Positions 20,305 through 28,986 of a DNA stretch of 64,000 nt are shown here, piece by piece. Location: contig WGMA01000062.1 of NCBI GenBank assembly GCA_016125285.1, positions 1 through 64,000 of the forward strand, written 5' to 3'. The notes under the pieces are model-generated. The model was not told the origin of the DNA and ran no database searches. It was given only the letters and a program-made list of their open reading frames with translations. Source of the stretch: Phycisphaera sp. (GTDB lineage: Bacteria > Planctomycetota > Phycisphaerae > Phycisphaerales > Zrk34). Every line of letters starts with the position of its first letter. Position 1 is the first letter of the stretch. The translations under genes and the position numbers were made by a program.

Positions 20305-21645
20305 TCAGTCGCGGCGGTCGGCGAAATAGCTCTTCGTGCCTTGCGCCTCGATCGCCTTGCCGAGTCGTGTCAGCGCGTGGGCATACGCGGCGGTGCGCAT
20401 GTCGATCTGGTTTTCGAGCATCAGCTCGTACACCGCGTTGAACTCCCTCGCCATGATCGTCTGCAGACGCTGGTGCACCGTCTCCAGATCCCAGTAGAAG
20501 CCCTGTTTGTTCTGCGTCCACTCGAAGTAACTGACCGTCACACCACCGGCGTTTGCGAGGATGTCGGGCATCACGAGCGTGCCCTTACCCTGCAGGATCT
20601 TGTCGGCCTCGCTGGTCGTCGGGCCGTTGGCGACCTCGACGATCGTCGGCGCCTTCACCCGCTCGGCGTTCTCCGCGGTGATCTGATTTTCCATCGCCGC
20701 GGGGATCAGCAGGTCGACGTCGAGTTCGAGCAGCTCTTCGTTGGTGATGTTGTCTGCCTCGACCTCTTCGCACAACGCGCCGTGGCAATACACGGCTCGC
20801 AGCTCGCGGGCCTCCTGCTTGGTGTGGATCAGGCTGGGCACGTCGAAGCCCATCTCGCGGTAGATGCCGCCACGTGAGTCGCTGACGGCGACGATGTTGT
20901 ACCCATCGTTGTGCAGCAGGTGCGCCACGGCCTGACCGGCGTTGCCGAACCCCTGCACGGCCACGCGGATTTCGCCCGGGTTCCAGTTGCGGTGCCGCTC
21001 GAGTTCCTTGATGCAGTAATATGCACCGCGACCGGTCGCGTCGTCGCGTCCGAGCGACCCGCCGAGCTCGATGGGCTTGCCGGTAATCACTGCCGGTTCG
21101 TGACGGCGGACGATCTTGCTGTACTCGTCGCACATCCAGCCCATGATCATCTGGTTCGTGTACATGTCCGGCGCGGGGATGTCGGTCTCCGGGCCGATGA
21201 AATCCGCGATCTGATCGATGAAACCACGGCTGAGGCGTTCGAGTTCCATGCGGCTGAGCTGCTTGGCGTCGACACAGATGCCGCCCTTCGCCCCGCCGTA
21301 CGGAATGCCGACCACGGCGCACTTGCACGTCATCCAGAACGCCAGCGCCTTGACTTCGTTGAGGTGTACGGACGGGTGATACCGGAGGCCGCCCTTGGTG
21401 GGGCCGCGCGTGTCGTCGTGACGGACGCGGTAGCCGGTGAACACGCGCTGCGAGCCGTCGTCCATGCGAACGGGGATCGACACTTCGAGCGCGGCCTTGG
21501 GGTGCTTGAGCTTCTCGATGGCTTCGGGGTCGATGCGGGCGTACCTGATCGCCGCGTCGAGGCGAAGGATGGCGTCTTCGAACACGTTGCGAGCTGCGCC
21601 CGATCCGGCGCCGGTCGATGCGGAGTGCGTCGGCTTCATGTGCAT
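20305..21645 (-). CDS. Glutamate dehydrogenase, NAD-type (Glu/Leu/Phe/Val dehydrogenase family)
   Basis: 446 residues; an ATG at 21639 is an alternative start. It interconverts glutamate with 2-oxoglutarate and ammonium. Features: GPTKGGLRYHPSVHLNEVKA, IPYGGAKGGICVDAKQLSR with the catalytic Lys, TDIPAPDMYTN, and the Rossmann turn VAVQGFGNAGQAV. The sequence pattern is that of the shorter NAD-linked catabolic enzymes (GudB/RocG type), unlike the neighbour at 21702-23078. Coenzyme choice is inferred from family resemblance. Confidence 0.85.
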   Translation of the reverse strand: MHMKPTHSASTGAGSGAARNVFEDAILRLDAAIRYARIDPEAIEKLKHPKAALEVSIPVRMDDGSQRVFTGYRVRHDDTRGPTKGGLRYHPSVHLNEVKALAFWMTCKCAVVGIPYGGAKGGICVDAKQLSRMELERLSRGFIDQIADFIGPETDIPAPDMYTNQMIMGWMCDEYSKIVRRHEPAVITGKPIELGGSLGRDDATGRGAYYCIKELERHRNWNPGEIRVAVQGFGNAGQAVAHLLHNDGYNIVAVSDSRGGIYREMGFDVPSLIHTKQEARELRAVYCHGALCEEVEADNITNEELLELDVDLLIPAAMENQITAENAERVKAPTIVEVANGPTTSEADKILQGKGTLVMPDILANAGGVTVSYFEWTQNKQGFYWDLETVHQRLQTIMAREFNAVYELMLENQIDMRTAAYAHALTRLGKAIEAQGTKSYFADRRD

Positions 21646-21701
21646 CCATCCCTTCCCGCGCGCCGTTGCGGCGCGCGCACGTCAGCGTTTCTCCGCCCGC
21701 A

Positions 21702-23078
21702 TCATACCACGCCGTAGGCGAGCATCGCGTTGGCCACCTTCACGAATCCCGCCATGTTCGCGCCCTTGACGTAGTTGATCCAGCCGTCGTTCGCGTGCCC
21801 GCCGTACTTCACGCACTGCTCGTGGATCGACTTCATGATGCCGTGCAGCCGCTGGTCGACCTCCTCGCGGGTCCAGCTGATACGCAGCGCGTTCTGCGAC
21901 TGTTCAAGGCCGGACACCGCCACGCCGCCCGCGTTCGCGGCCTTCGCCGGGGCGAACAGGATCTTCGCCGCGAGGAACTTCCGCACGGCGTCGAGTTCGC
22001 TGGGCATGTTCGCGCCCTCGGCCACGATCTTGCAGCCGTTCTTCAGCAGCGCGTCGGCGTCGGCGCTGAGCAGTTCGTTCTGCGTCGCGCACGGGAACGC
22101 CGCGTCGCACGGCACGCTCCAAGGCGTCTTGCCCTCCATGTACTCGCAGCCGAACTTCTCGGCGTACTCGCTGATCCGCCCGCGACGCACCTCCTTGAGC
22201 TCCTTCACGAACGCCAGCTTGTCGGCGGTGATGCCGTCCTTGTCGTAGATCGATCCGCCGGAGTCCGACATCGTCACGGGCTTGGCGCCGAGCTGGATCA
22301 GCTTCTCCACCGCGTAGGTCGCGACGTTGCCCGATCCCGACACGACGCAGGTCTTGCCCTCGACCGAATCGCCGAGGTGGTTGAGCATGTTCTCGGTGAA
22401 GTAGACGGTGCCGTAGCCGGTCGCTTCGGTGCGGACGAGCGAGCCGCCGAACGCCAGGCCCTTGCCGGTGAGCGTGCCGACGAAGCGGTTTTCCAGACGC
22501 TTGTACTGGCCGAACATGTAGCTGATCTCGCGGCCGCCCACGCCGATGTCGCCCGCGGGGATGTCGGTATCCTCACCGATGTGGCGGTGCAGCTCGATCA
22601 TCATGGACTGGCAGAACCGCATGATCTCACGTGACGACTTGCCCTTGGGGTTGAAGTTCGAGCCGCCCTTGCCGCCGCCCATCGGCAGGCCGGTCAAAGC
22701 GTTCTTGAAGCACTGCTCGAAGCCGAGGAACTTGAGCACGGATTGCGTCACCGTCGGGTGAAAGCGCAGGCCGCCCTTGTACGGTCCGATCGAGTTGTTG
22801 AACTGCACACGCCAGGCGCGGTTCGTGCGGATGTTGCCCGAGTCGTCCTCCCAGCACACACGGAAGATGATGATGCGGTCCGGCTCGGTCATGCGTTCGA
22901 GGATCTGCGCTTCCTTGTACTCCGGGTGCTCCAGCACGTAAGGCATCACCGTCTCGACGAACTCTTCGACGGCCTGGTGAAACTCCTTCTCGTGCGGATT
23001 CCGCTTGCGCAGGCCCTTCATGAACGTGGCGACCTCGTCGCGAACCATCTTCTCTTCCGGCGTGTGCTGTTTGCTCAT
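21702..23078 (-). CDS. gdhA: NADP-specific glutamate dehydrogenase
   Basis: 458 residues. The biosynthetic, E. coli GdhA-like type: FHQAVEEFVETVMPYVLEHP at the N-terminus, GPYKGGLRFHPTV, LPMGGGKGGSNFNPKGKS with catalytic Lys, DIPAGDIGVGGREISYMFGQY, and KTCVVSGSGNVATYA as Rossmann turn. AAGGGG lies 9 bases upstream of the ATG. It stands directly upstream of the second, NAD-type glutamate dehydrogenase on the same strand; having both side by side would favour opposite directions of ammonium flow. Confidence 0.9.
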   Translation of the reverse strand: MSKQHTPEEKMVRDEVATFMKGLRKRNPHEKEFHQAVEEFVETVMPYVLEHPEYKEAQILERMTEPDRIIIFRVCWEDDSGNIRTNRAWRVQFNNSIGPYKGGLRFHPTVTQSVLKFLGFEQCFKNALTGLPMGGGKGGSNFNPKGKSSREIMRFCQSMMIELHRHIGEDTDIPAGDIGVGGREISYMFGQYKRLENRFVGTLTGKGLAFGGSLVRTEATGYGTVYFTENMLNHLGDSVEGKTCVVSGSGNVATYAVEKLIQLGAKPVTMSDSGGSIYDKDGITADKLAFVKELKEVRRGRISEYAEKFGCEYMEGKTPWSVPCDAAFPCATQNELLSADADALLKNGCKIVAEGANMPSELDAVRKFLAAKILFAPAKAANAGGVAVSGLEQSQNALRISWTREEVDQRLHGIMKSIHEQCVKYGGHANDGWINYVKGANMAGFVKVANAMLAYGVV

Positions 23079-23227
23079 CTACGAAACCCCTTGATGTGTG
23101 ACGACCCGAACGACCGGCGGTGCGCCCCTGCCGCGCCGATGTGACACCGTCATCATATCGCCGGAACTGTCAGGCCACCAATGCGCGGTGAACGATTGAA
23201 GTGTATGAAGTGAACGCGAGGTCGCGG

Positions 23228-24763
23228 TCAGGCGTCGTCGGCAAACGCGGACTCGGCGACGTCGATCGCCTTCGCCAGCGCCGCGGCCTTGTTGACCGTC
23301 TCGGCGTACTCGCTCGCGGGCACGCTGTCGGCGACGATGCCCGCGCCCGCCTGGACGTGATACTTCCACGACCACACGTCGTGCGGCATCGCGACCATCG
23401 TCCGCAGCGCGATCGCCATGTCCATGTTGCCGTCGAAGTCCGCGTAGCCGACCGCCCCGGCGTAAGGCCCGCGACGCGTCGGCTCGAGCTCGTCGATGAT
23501 CTGCATCGCCCGGACCTTCGGCGCCCCGCTGACCGTGCCCACCGGCAACGCCGCACGCAGCGCGTCCCAGCAGTTCAGCCCGTCGCGCAGCTCGCCGGTG
23601 ACCGTCGAGCTGATGTGCATCACGTGGCTGTAGCGTTCGACGACCATCATCGCGGGCAGCTCGATCGAGCCGGGCCGTGCGACGCGCCCGACGTCGTTGC
23701 GGCCGAGGTCGACGAGCATGATGTGCTCGGCGCGTTCCTTCGGGTCGGCCAGCAGCTCGGCTTCGAGCGCCTTGTCCTGCTCGTCGGTCTCGCCGCGCTT
23801 GCGCGTCCCGGCGAGCGGGCGATTGGTCACCACATCACGCTGCACGCGGCAGAGGATCTCGGGGCTCGAGCCCACGAGGATGCAGCCCTCGGCCTGCAGG
23901 TAGAACATGTACGGCGACGGGTTGACCACACGCAGGGCGCGGTACACGTCGAACGGGTCCGCCGTGCTGACTCGCTCGAATCGCTGCGACAGCACGACCT
24001 GAAAGATGTCGCCCGCGCCGATGTATTGCTTCGACGCCTCGACCATCGACTCGAACTGCGGCTTCGTCATGTTCGAGTGCTCGATCGGCGTCGCGGGCAG
24101 ATCGATCTCGACGTCGCCGGTATTGAGTTCGACGTGCTCGCGCTCGAGGCGTTTGACCAGTTCGTCGAGCTCGGCGCACCCGGCGTCGTATGCCGCGTCG
24201 ACGTCTTCGTGCTCGTCGAGCAGCACGTGGTTGATCGCCAGCACGGTCTTGTGCACGTGATCGAACGCGACGACCTGGCGATACAGCCCGACGTGCATGT
24301 CGGGCAGCTTGCGGTCGTCGTCCGGCGGCGTGTCGAGCTTCTCACCCTCGACGTAGCGCACCGTGTCGTAGCCCGCGTAGCCGACCCACCCGCCGGTGAA
24401 GTCCGGCAGGCCCTCGGCGCGGGCGAGCTTCCAGTCGGCGGTGATGCGCGCGGGCTCGGCGAGCGGGTCGGCGCACTGGTGCTCGACGACCTCGTTGCCG
24501 CGGCGATCCCTGACCTTGTCGCCGTACGCGATGATCTCGCGCAGCGGCTGCGCGCCCATGAAGCTGTAGCGAGCCTGACGCTCACCGCCGACGACGGACT
24601 CAAGCAGGAAGCTCGGCGCGTGGCGGTCGTCCGGCTTGACCAAACGGCGGTACGCGATCACCGGCGTCAGCTGGTCGCTGAACACCTGCCGGTAGATCGG
24701 CACGAGATTGCCCGACTCGGCAAGCGTGCGGAAGGTCTCGATGTCCGGTCGGTAGTGCTTCAT
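23228..24763 (-). CDS. trpE: Anthranilate synthase component I
   Basis: 511 residues. It converts chorismate to anthranilate together with the glutaminase TrpG. The C-terminal chorismate-binding domain shows AGDIFQVVLSQRF, PSPYMFYLQAEG, GSSPEILCRV, LAGTRKRGETDEQD, MLVDLGRNDVGRVA and GTVSGAPKVRAMQIID; the N-terminal region (about 1-180) is the TrpE-type regulatory domain. No trpG or other trp gene is adjacent. A TAAACT hexamer (minus strand, 24773-24778) ends 9 bases before the ATG, so the mRNA may have almost no leader. Confidence 0.92.
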   Translation of the reverse strand: MKHYRPDIETFRTLAESGNLVPIYRQVFSDQLTPVIAYRRLVKPDDRHAPSFLLESVVGGERQARYSFMGAQPLREIIAYGDKVRDRRGNEVVEHQCADPLAEPARITADWKLARAEGLPDFTGGWVGYAGYDTVRYVEGEKLDTPPDDDRKLPDMHVGLYRQVVAFDHVHKTVLAINHVLLDEHEDVDAAYDAGCAELDELVKRLEREHVELNTGDVEIDLPATPIEHSNMTKPQFESMVEASKQYIGAGDIFQVVLSQRFERVSTADPFDVYRALRVVNPSPYMFYLQAEGCILVGSSPEILCRVQRDVVTNRPLAGTRKRGETDEQDKALEAELLADPKERAEHIMLVDLGRNDVGRVARPGSIELPAMMVVERYSHVMHISSTVTGELRDGLNCWDALRAALPVGTVSGAPKVRAMQIIDELEPTRRGPYAGAVGYADFDGNMDMAIALRTMVAMPHDVWSWKYHVQAGAGIVADSVPASEYAETVNKAAALAKAIDVAESAFADDA

Positions 24764-24820
24764 CGCGGGTGAAGTTTACCGAGTGAACACGGCGGATGCA
24801 CATGCAGTCGGGCGATTGTT

Positions 24821-24840
24821 GCTAAGCCGCAAGCGGCTTA
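24821..24840. repeat. Short palindromic repeat, copy 2
   Basis: TAAGCCGC-AA-GCGGCTTA preceded by GC; 19 bases are identical to 18569-18587. It lies between trpE and the divergent fumarylacetoacetase-family gene, just upstream of that gene's ribosome site. Confidence 0.7.
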
Positions 24841-24863
24841 CACTCACGGCGGAGGTACACGCC

Positions 24864-25679
24864 ATGCGGATCATCCGATTTATCGACGAGCACGACCTGA
24901 CGCGCTACGGCCACGCGTACGACGCCGAGGCGGGCACGGCGCTGGGCATCACGGGCAACGTGCTGTGCGGCTTCGAGGCCACGGACCAGCAGTTCAGCGT
25001 CAGACGGCTGCTCTGCCCGGTCGACCCGCGTGCGATCCTATGCATCGGGCTCAACTATCGCGCGCACGCCGAGGAGACCGGCGCGGCGATCCCCGAGCGG
25101 CCCGTGCTGTTCATGAAGAATCCCGCGGCGGCGAACCATCCCGGCGCGCCGATCGTGATGCCGCCGTCGTGCATGGACCCGATGCAGGTCGACTGGGAAG
25201 TCGAACTCGCCGTGATCATCGGGCCCGAGCCGATCAAGGACGTGTCGGTCGACGCGGCGCTGGACGGCGTGCTCGGATACACGGTGGCCAACGACGTGTC
25301 GGCCCGCTGGTGGCAGAAGAAGGGCAGCGGCGGACAGTGGATCCGCGGCAAGAGCTTTGATGGCTTCTGCCCGATGGGACCGGTGATGGTGACGCCAGAC
25401 GAACTGGGTGACCCACAGACGCTGCGACTCACGACGTACGTCAACGGCGAACTGATGCAGGACTCGACCACGGCGGACCAGATCTTCAGCGTCGCGGAAT
25501 TGATCTCGTTCCTGTCGCAGGACACGACGCTGCTGCCAGGCACGGTGCTGTGCACGGGCACGCCGAGCGGCGTCGGCGCGGGACGCGATCCACAGGTGTT
25601 CCTCAAACCGGGCGATACGGTCACGGTCGCGATCGACCGGATCGGGGCTATCACCAACGAGATCGTCGCCAAGCAGTAG
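24864..25679 (+). CDS. Fumarylacetoacetate hydrolase family protein
   Basis: 271 residues from the ATG at 24864, which follows GGAGG (24851-24855) by 8 bases. The C-terminal FAH domain begins near residue 60: ILCIGLNYRAHAEETG, DWEVELAVIIG (metal-binding Asp/Glu), GYTVANDVSARWWQ, KSFDGFCPMGPVMVTP and GTVLCTGTPSGVGAG. Members hydrolyse or decarboxylate 1,3-diketone-like acids; the substrate is not readable here. The gene is monocistronic, converging on the membrane-protein gene with a 17-bp gap. Confidence 0.88.
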   Translation: MRIIRFIDEHDLTRYGHAYDAEAGTALGITGNVLCGFEATDQQFSVRRLLCPVDPRAILCIGLNYRAHAEETGAAIPERPVLFMKNPAAANHPGAPIVMPPSCMDPMQVDWEVELAVIIGPEPIKDVSVDAALDGVLGYTVANDVSARWWQKKGSGGQWIRGKSFDGFCPMGPVMVTPDELGDPQTLRLTTYVNGELMQDSTTADQIFSVAELISFLSQDTTLLPGTVLCTGTPSGVGAGRDPQVFLKPGDTVTVAIDRIGAITNEIVAKQ

Positions 25680-25696
25680 CTCGACAAGCGACGCGG

Positions 25697-26404
25697 CTAC
25701 GGCGCAGACGGCGCAGCGGGTGGAGTGACGCCGGGCGCTGGCGCAGGTGTCGGCGGCGTCGGTGGAGACGCGGCCGCGGGCAGCGGCGTGGCTGTGGCGC
25801 GGAGCAGGTCATCGATCGGGTCGGGGTTGCCCGTGATACTGCTCAAAATGAGTGGTATGTGAGACGGGTCCTGGTTGGTCGCCAGGAACTCGAAGAAGCT
25901 CTTGATGTCGGCGGCGGGCGTCGAACTCTTATATTCGACCAGACCGGCGGGTGTCACGACGCGGATGTCGGTCAGTGCGGCGCCGCCGGGGGGCATCTTG
26001 TCGATTTCAACCGTGGCGCCGGAGCCATCATCGATGATCAGCGTTGCGGCTCCCACGTTGTTGTCCGAGACGTTGGTATCGATACCGAAAATGACGTGCG
26101 GCGCCCCCGTCGTGTCGGTCAGCACGTAGGCCCACACCTGGTGCATGCCGTCGTCTTGCCCCATCACGACGTTTTCGCCCAGTGAGTCGCTATAGTCGGT
26201 GCTCGTAACGGAAACCGGGGTGGGCATCGCGATGCTGGTCCTGGCAGTGGTATAGGACCGCGTGATGCTGAACATCCCGGCGACGAGGAAAACCGCGGCG
26301 CCGAGGACCACAAGCGTCACGGCGATCGCGGCGAGCATCGGGCCCGACTTTTCCCGCATCTCGTGCCGTCGAATCTGTTCATCGGTGTAGTCGTTCGACG
26401 TCAT
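25697..26404 (-). CDS. Membrane-anchored hypothetical protein
   Basis: 235 residues. A short cytoplasmic start (TDEQIRRHEMREKSGP) precedes one membrane helix near residues 27-47 (MLAAIAVTLVVLGAAVFLVA). The rest should be outside: a beta-rich domain with VWAYVLTDTTGAPHVIFG and GATLIIDDGSGATVEID, then a Pro/Ala-rich tail of about 35 residues. No family recognised. Confidence 0.6.
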   Translation of the reverse strand: MTSNDYTDEQIRRHEMREKSGPMLAAIAVTLVVLGAAVFLVAGMFSITRSYTTARTSIAMPTPVSVTSTDYSDSLGENVVMGQDDGMHQVWAYVLTDTTGAPHVIFGIDTNVSDNNVGAATLIIDDGSGATVEIDKMPPGGAALTDIRVVTPAGLVEYKSSTPAADIKSFFEFLATNQDPSHIPLILSSITGNPDPIDDLLRATATPLPAAASPPTPPTPAPAPGVTPPAAPSAP

Positions 26405-26461
26405 GTGATTCAGTATACCCTCGGGCGGAAACCGGCGTCGGGTAATACGGTTAGGAAAACC

Positions 26462-26490
26462 TTGACACGCCGGGAGATCGGGTATACTTT
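26462..26490 (+). promoter_or_regulatory. Promoter of the rpmF-plsX-fab operon
   Basis: A consensus TTGACA (26462-26467) is followed at 17 bp by TACTTT (26485-26490), or at 15 bp by TATACT (26483-26488). It lies about 90 bp before rpmF and nothing else is transcribed from here. Confidence 0.6.
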
Positions 26491-26577
26491 ACCTCGCTCG
26501 TTTGACCACAGCCCTTACTGCGCGATAAGAGCCCCAACGGATGGGGCGAAGAAGTGACGAGGATTGCGAGGTAACTG

Positions 26578-26760
26578 ATGCTCCCACCCACAAGAACACC
26601 CAAGGCCCGGAAGCGCAAGCGGCGGAGCCACCACGCGTTGCGTGCCGCTCACACGACGATGTGCCCCAACTGCGGCTCGGACAAGCTGCCCCACGCGGCG
26701 TGCTCCAACTGCGGTTACGTGCGTCCCGGTCTGACGATCAAGCTCTCCAAGGAAGACTGA
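26578..26760 (+). CDS. rpmF: 50S ribosomal protein L32
   Basis: 60 residues. A basic N-terminus (TPKARKRKRRSHHAL) and a four-cysteine zinc ribbon (C29xxC32 ... C42xxC45, MCPNCG and ACSNCG) identify L32. GAGG is close upstream of the ATG. As in many bacteria it leads the plsX-fab cluster, only 3 bp before plsX. Confidence 0.95.
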   Translation: MLPPTRTPKARKRKRRSHHALRAAHTTMCPNCGSDKLPHAACSNCGYVRPGLTIKLSKED

Positions 26761-26763
26761 TCG

Positions 26764-27816
26764 ATGCGCATCGCCCTGGACGTCATGGGAGGCGATAACG
26801 CCCCCGACGCGATCCTGGATGGCGCTGTCGCTGCGCTCGACCTGCTCGGCGCCGACGATCGCATCGTCCTGGTTGGCGACGAAGGATCCATTGTCGAAGG
26901 CCTCCGCGAGAGCGGCGTGGCCGGGGATGTCCATTTCGAGATCGAGCCCACCACGCAGATCATCGGCATGAGCGAAACGCCGACGGTCGCGTTGCGCGAG
27001 AAGCCCGACAGCTCGATCGCTAAATGGGGCTGGCTCGGCTCCCGCAAGGCGCCCGACGACAAGCGATGCGACGTGATCATCTCCGCCGGGAACACCGGCG
27101 CGTGCGTCGCCGCGGCGCAGATGCGCATGCGACGGCTGCCCGGCGTGCACCGTCCCGGTATCGCGGTCACCCTGCCTACGTTCTTCGGCCCGGTGGTCGT
27201 CTGCGACGTCGGCGCCAACATCGCCCCCAAGCCGATGCACCTGCACCAGTACGGCCACATGGCCGGCATCTACGCCAACAAGGTGCTCGGCGTCGACAAC
27301 CCGCGCATCGCCCTGCTGTCGGTCGGCTCGGAGGAAGGCAAGGGCACGAGCATGGTCAAGGACACGGCCAAGCTGATGAAGGCCGACCCCGAGATCAACT
27401 ACGTCGGCTACGTCGAGGGTCGCGAGCTGTTCGACAACAAGTGCGACGTGTGCATCACCGAGGGCTTCACCGGCAACGTCGTGCTGAAGCTGGCCGAGGG
27501 CATGGCGTCGGGTGTGTTCAAGACGATCGCCCGCGAGCTGTTCGAGTACGACCCCGAGATCGCGATGAAGTTCGAGCCGGTCGTCAAGAGCATCTACAAG
27601 AAGCACGACTATCACGAGTACGGCGGCGCCCCGCTGCTGGGCGCGAACGGCACGTGCCTGATCGCGCACGGCTCGAGCGAGGCCCGCACGATCCGCGCCG
27701 CGGTCCGGGCCGCGTTCACCTTCCAGCGACTCGGCGTCAACGACGCCATCATCAAAGCCCTGGCCAAGAGCGACTCGACAAGCGCCTCCGCCGACACCGA
27801 AGACGTTGCTCCATGA
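26764..27816 (+). CDS. plsX: Phosphate acyltransferase PlsX
   Basis: 350 residues. PlsX makes acyl-phosphate from acyl-ACP for phospholipid synthesis. Seen: RIALDVMGGDNAPDAILDGA at the start, ISAGNTGACVAAAQM, RPGIAVTLPTFFGPVVVCDVG, GYVEGRELFDNKCDVCITEG and GGAPLLGANGTCLIAHGSS near the end. Its stop overlaps the fabH ATG by 4 bases. Confidence 0.95.
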   Translation: MRIALDVMGGDNAPDAILDGAVAALDLLGADDRIVLVGDEGSIVEGLRESGVAGDVHFEIEPTTQIIGMSETPTVALREKPDSSIAKWGWLGSRKAPDDKRCDVIISAGNTGACVAAAQMRMRRLPGVHRPGIAVTLPTFFGPVVVCDVGANIAPKPMHLHQYGHMAGIYANKVLGVDNPRIALLSVGSEEGKGTSMVKDTAKLMKADPEINYVGYVEGRELFDNKCDVCITEGFTGNVVLKLAEGMASGVFKTIARELFEYDPEIAMKFEPVVKSIYKKHDYHEYGGAPLLGANGTCLIAHGSSEARTIRAAVRAAFTFQRLGVNDAIIKALAKSDSTSASADTEDVAP

Positions 27817-28841
27817 CCTCCGCGCAATCCAATACATCCAGCGGCGGTCGCACCCGCCCCGTGCTCGGCGCGACGATCGTCGGCACCGGTCTGGCTGTGC
27901 CGTCCAGGGTGTTGAGCAACGCCGACCTCGAAAAGCTGGTCGACACGTCCGACGAGTGGATCGTACAGCGCACCGGCATCCGCGAGCGTCACATCTCCGA
28001 GAACGGTGAGACGACGATGAGCCTCGGCGTCAAGGCGGTCCGCCAGGCGCTGGACAACGCGAAGCTCGATCCGAGCGACCTGGACCTGCTGATCTGCGCC
28101 ACGCTGACGCAGGACATGATCTGCCCCGCCACCGCGTGCAGGATCGTCGCTGAACTCGGGGCGGTCCCCTGCGGCGCGATGGACATCTCGGTCGCGTGCA
28201 CGGGGTTCGTCGCGGGCATGAACATCGCCGCGAACTTTGTCGCGTCGGGGCAGTTCCGCAACGTGGCGGTGGTCGGCGCAGAGCAGCTCAGCCGCATCGT
28301 CAACTATGAAGACCGCAACACGTGTGTCCTGTTCGGCGACGGCGCGGGCGCGGCGATCGTCAGCGCGACGGACAACGCCGACCAGGGCTGCCTCTATCAG
28401 TCGCTGCACTCCGACGGCACCGGCTGGATGCAGCTGTACTGCCCCCGCAGCGAGGCGGAAGTGCCGGAGGGCGGCGTGTTCAACGGGCAGGTCGACACGC
28501 TGCAGATGAACGGCCGCGAGGTGTACAAGTTCGCGGTCAACACGCTGCAGAGCACGATCCTCGACGCGATCGAGGGCAGCGGCCTGAGCGTCGACGACAT
28601 CGCGATGGTCATCCCGCACCAGTCCAACACGCGCATCCTCGACAGCGCCCGGGTCAAGCTGGGCCTGCCGGAGGAAAAGATGTACGTAAACCTGCCGCGC
28701 TACGGCAATACCTCCGCGGCGAGTGTCGGCCTGTGCCTGCACGAGCTGATGAACGAAGGCAAACTCAAAACCGGAGACGTCGTCCTGCTGGTCGCCCTCG
28801 GCGGCGGACTGACGTGGGGCGCGAGCGTCTGGCGACTTTGA
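27813..28841 (+). CDS. fabH: 3-oxoacyl-ACP synthase III
   Basis: 342 residues. FabH condenses acetyl-CoA with malonyl-ACP to start fatty-acid chains. The catalytic triad is visible: Cys129 in ISVACTGFVAG, His269 in IPHQSNTRI and Asn299 in YGNTSAAS. EWIVQRTGIRERHI is the typical N-terminal signature. The ATG at 27813 overlaps the plsX stop (ATGA), which fixes the start and indicates coupling. Confidence 0.95.
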   Translation: MTSAQSNTSSGGRTRPVLGATIVGTGLAVPSRVLSNADLEKLVDTSDEWIVQRTGIRERHISENGETTMSLGVKAVRQALDNAKLDPSDLDLLICATLTQDMICPATACRIVAELGAVPCGAMDISVACTGFVAGMNIAANFVASGQFRNVAVVGAEQLSRIVNYEDRNTCVLFGDGAGAAIVSATDNADQGCLYQSLHSDGTGWMQLYCPRSEAEVPEGGVFNGQVDTLQMNGREVYKFAVNTLQSTILDAIEGSGLSVDDIAMVIPHQSNTRILDSARVKLGLPEEKMYVNLPRYGNTSAASVGLCLHELMNEGKLKTGDVVLLVALGGGLTWGASVWRL

Positions 28842-28856
28842 AAAGATCGGTTAGGA

Positions 28857-28968
28857 ATTGCAAATTGAACATTGAGCATTGCACATTGGGAATTGATCCT
28901 TCGCGGGGGCCGAATCGAGGCTTGTTTATTGGTCAATCTGCAATGTCCAATTTGCAATTTGCAAGTTC
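28857..28968. repeat. Inverted pair of heptamer-period repeats between fabH and fabD
   Basis: The left arm is six 7-nt units of the form ATTGNNN (28857-28898). The right arm is five units of the form CAANNNN, mostly CAATTTG (28934-28968). The arms 28856-28874 and 28941-28959 are complementary at 18 of 19 positions. The segment is far richer in A+T than the flanking genes. It interrupts an otherwise tight operon. Confidence 0.8.
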
Positions 28969-28986
28969 GAATGAGACGACCGCCTG

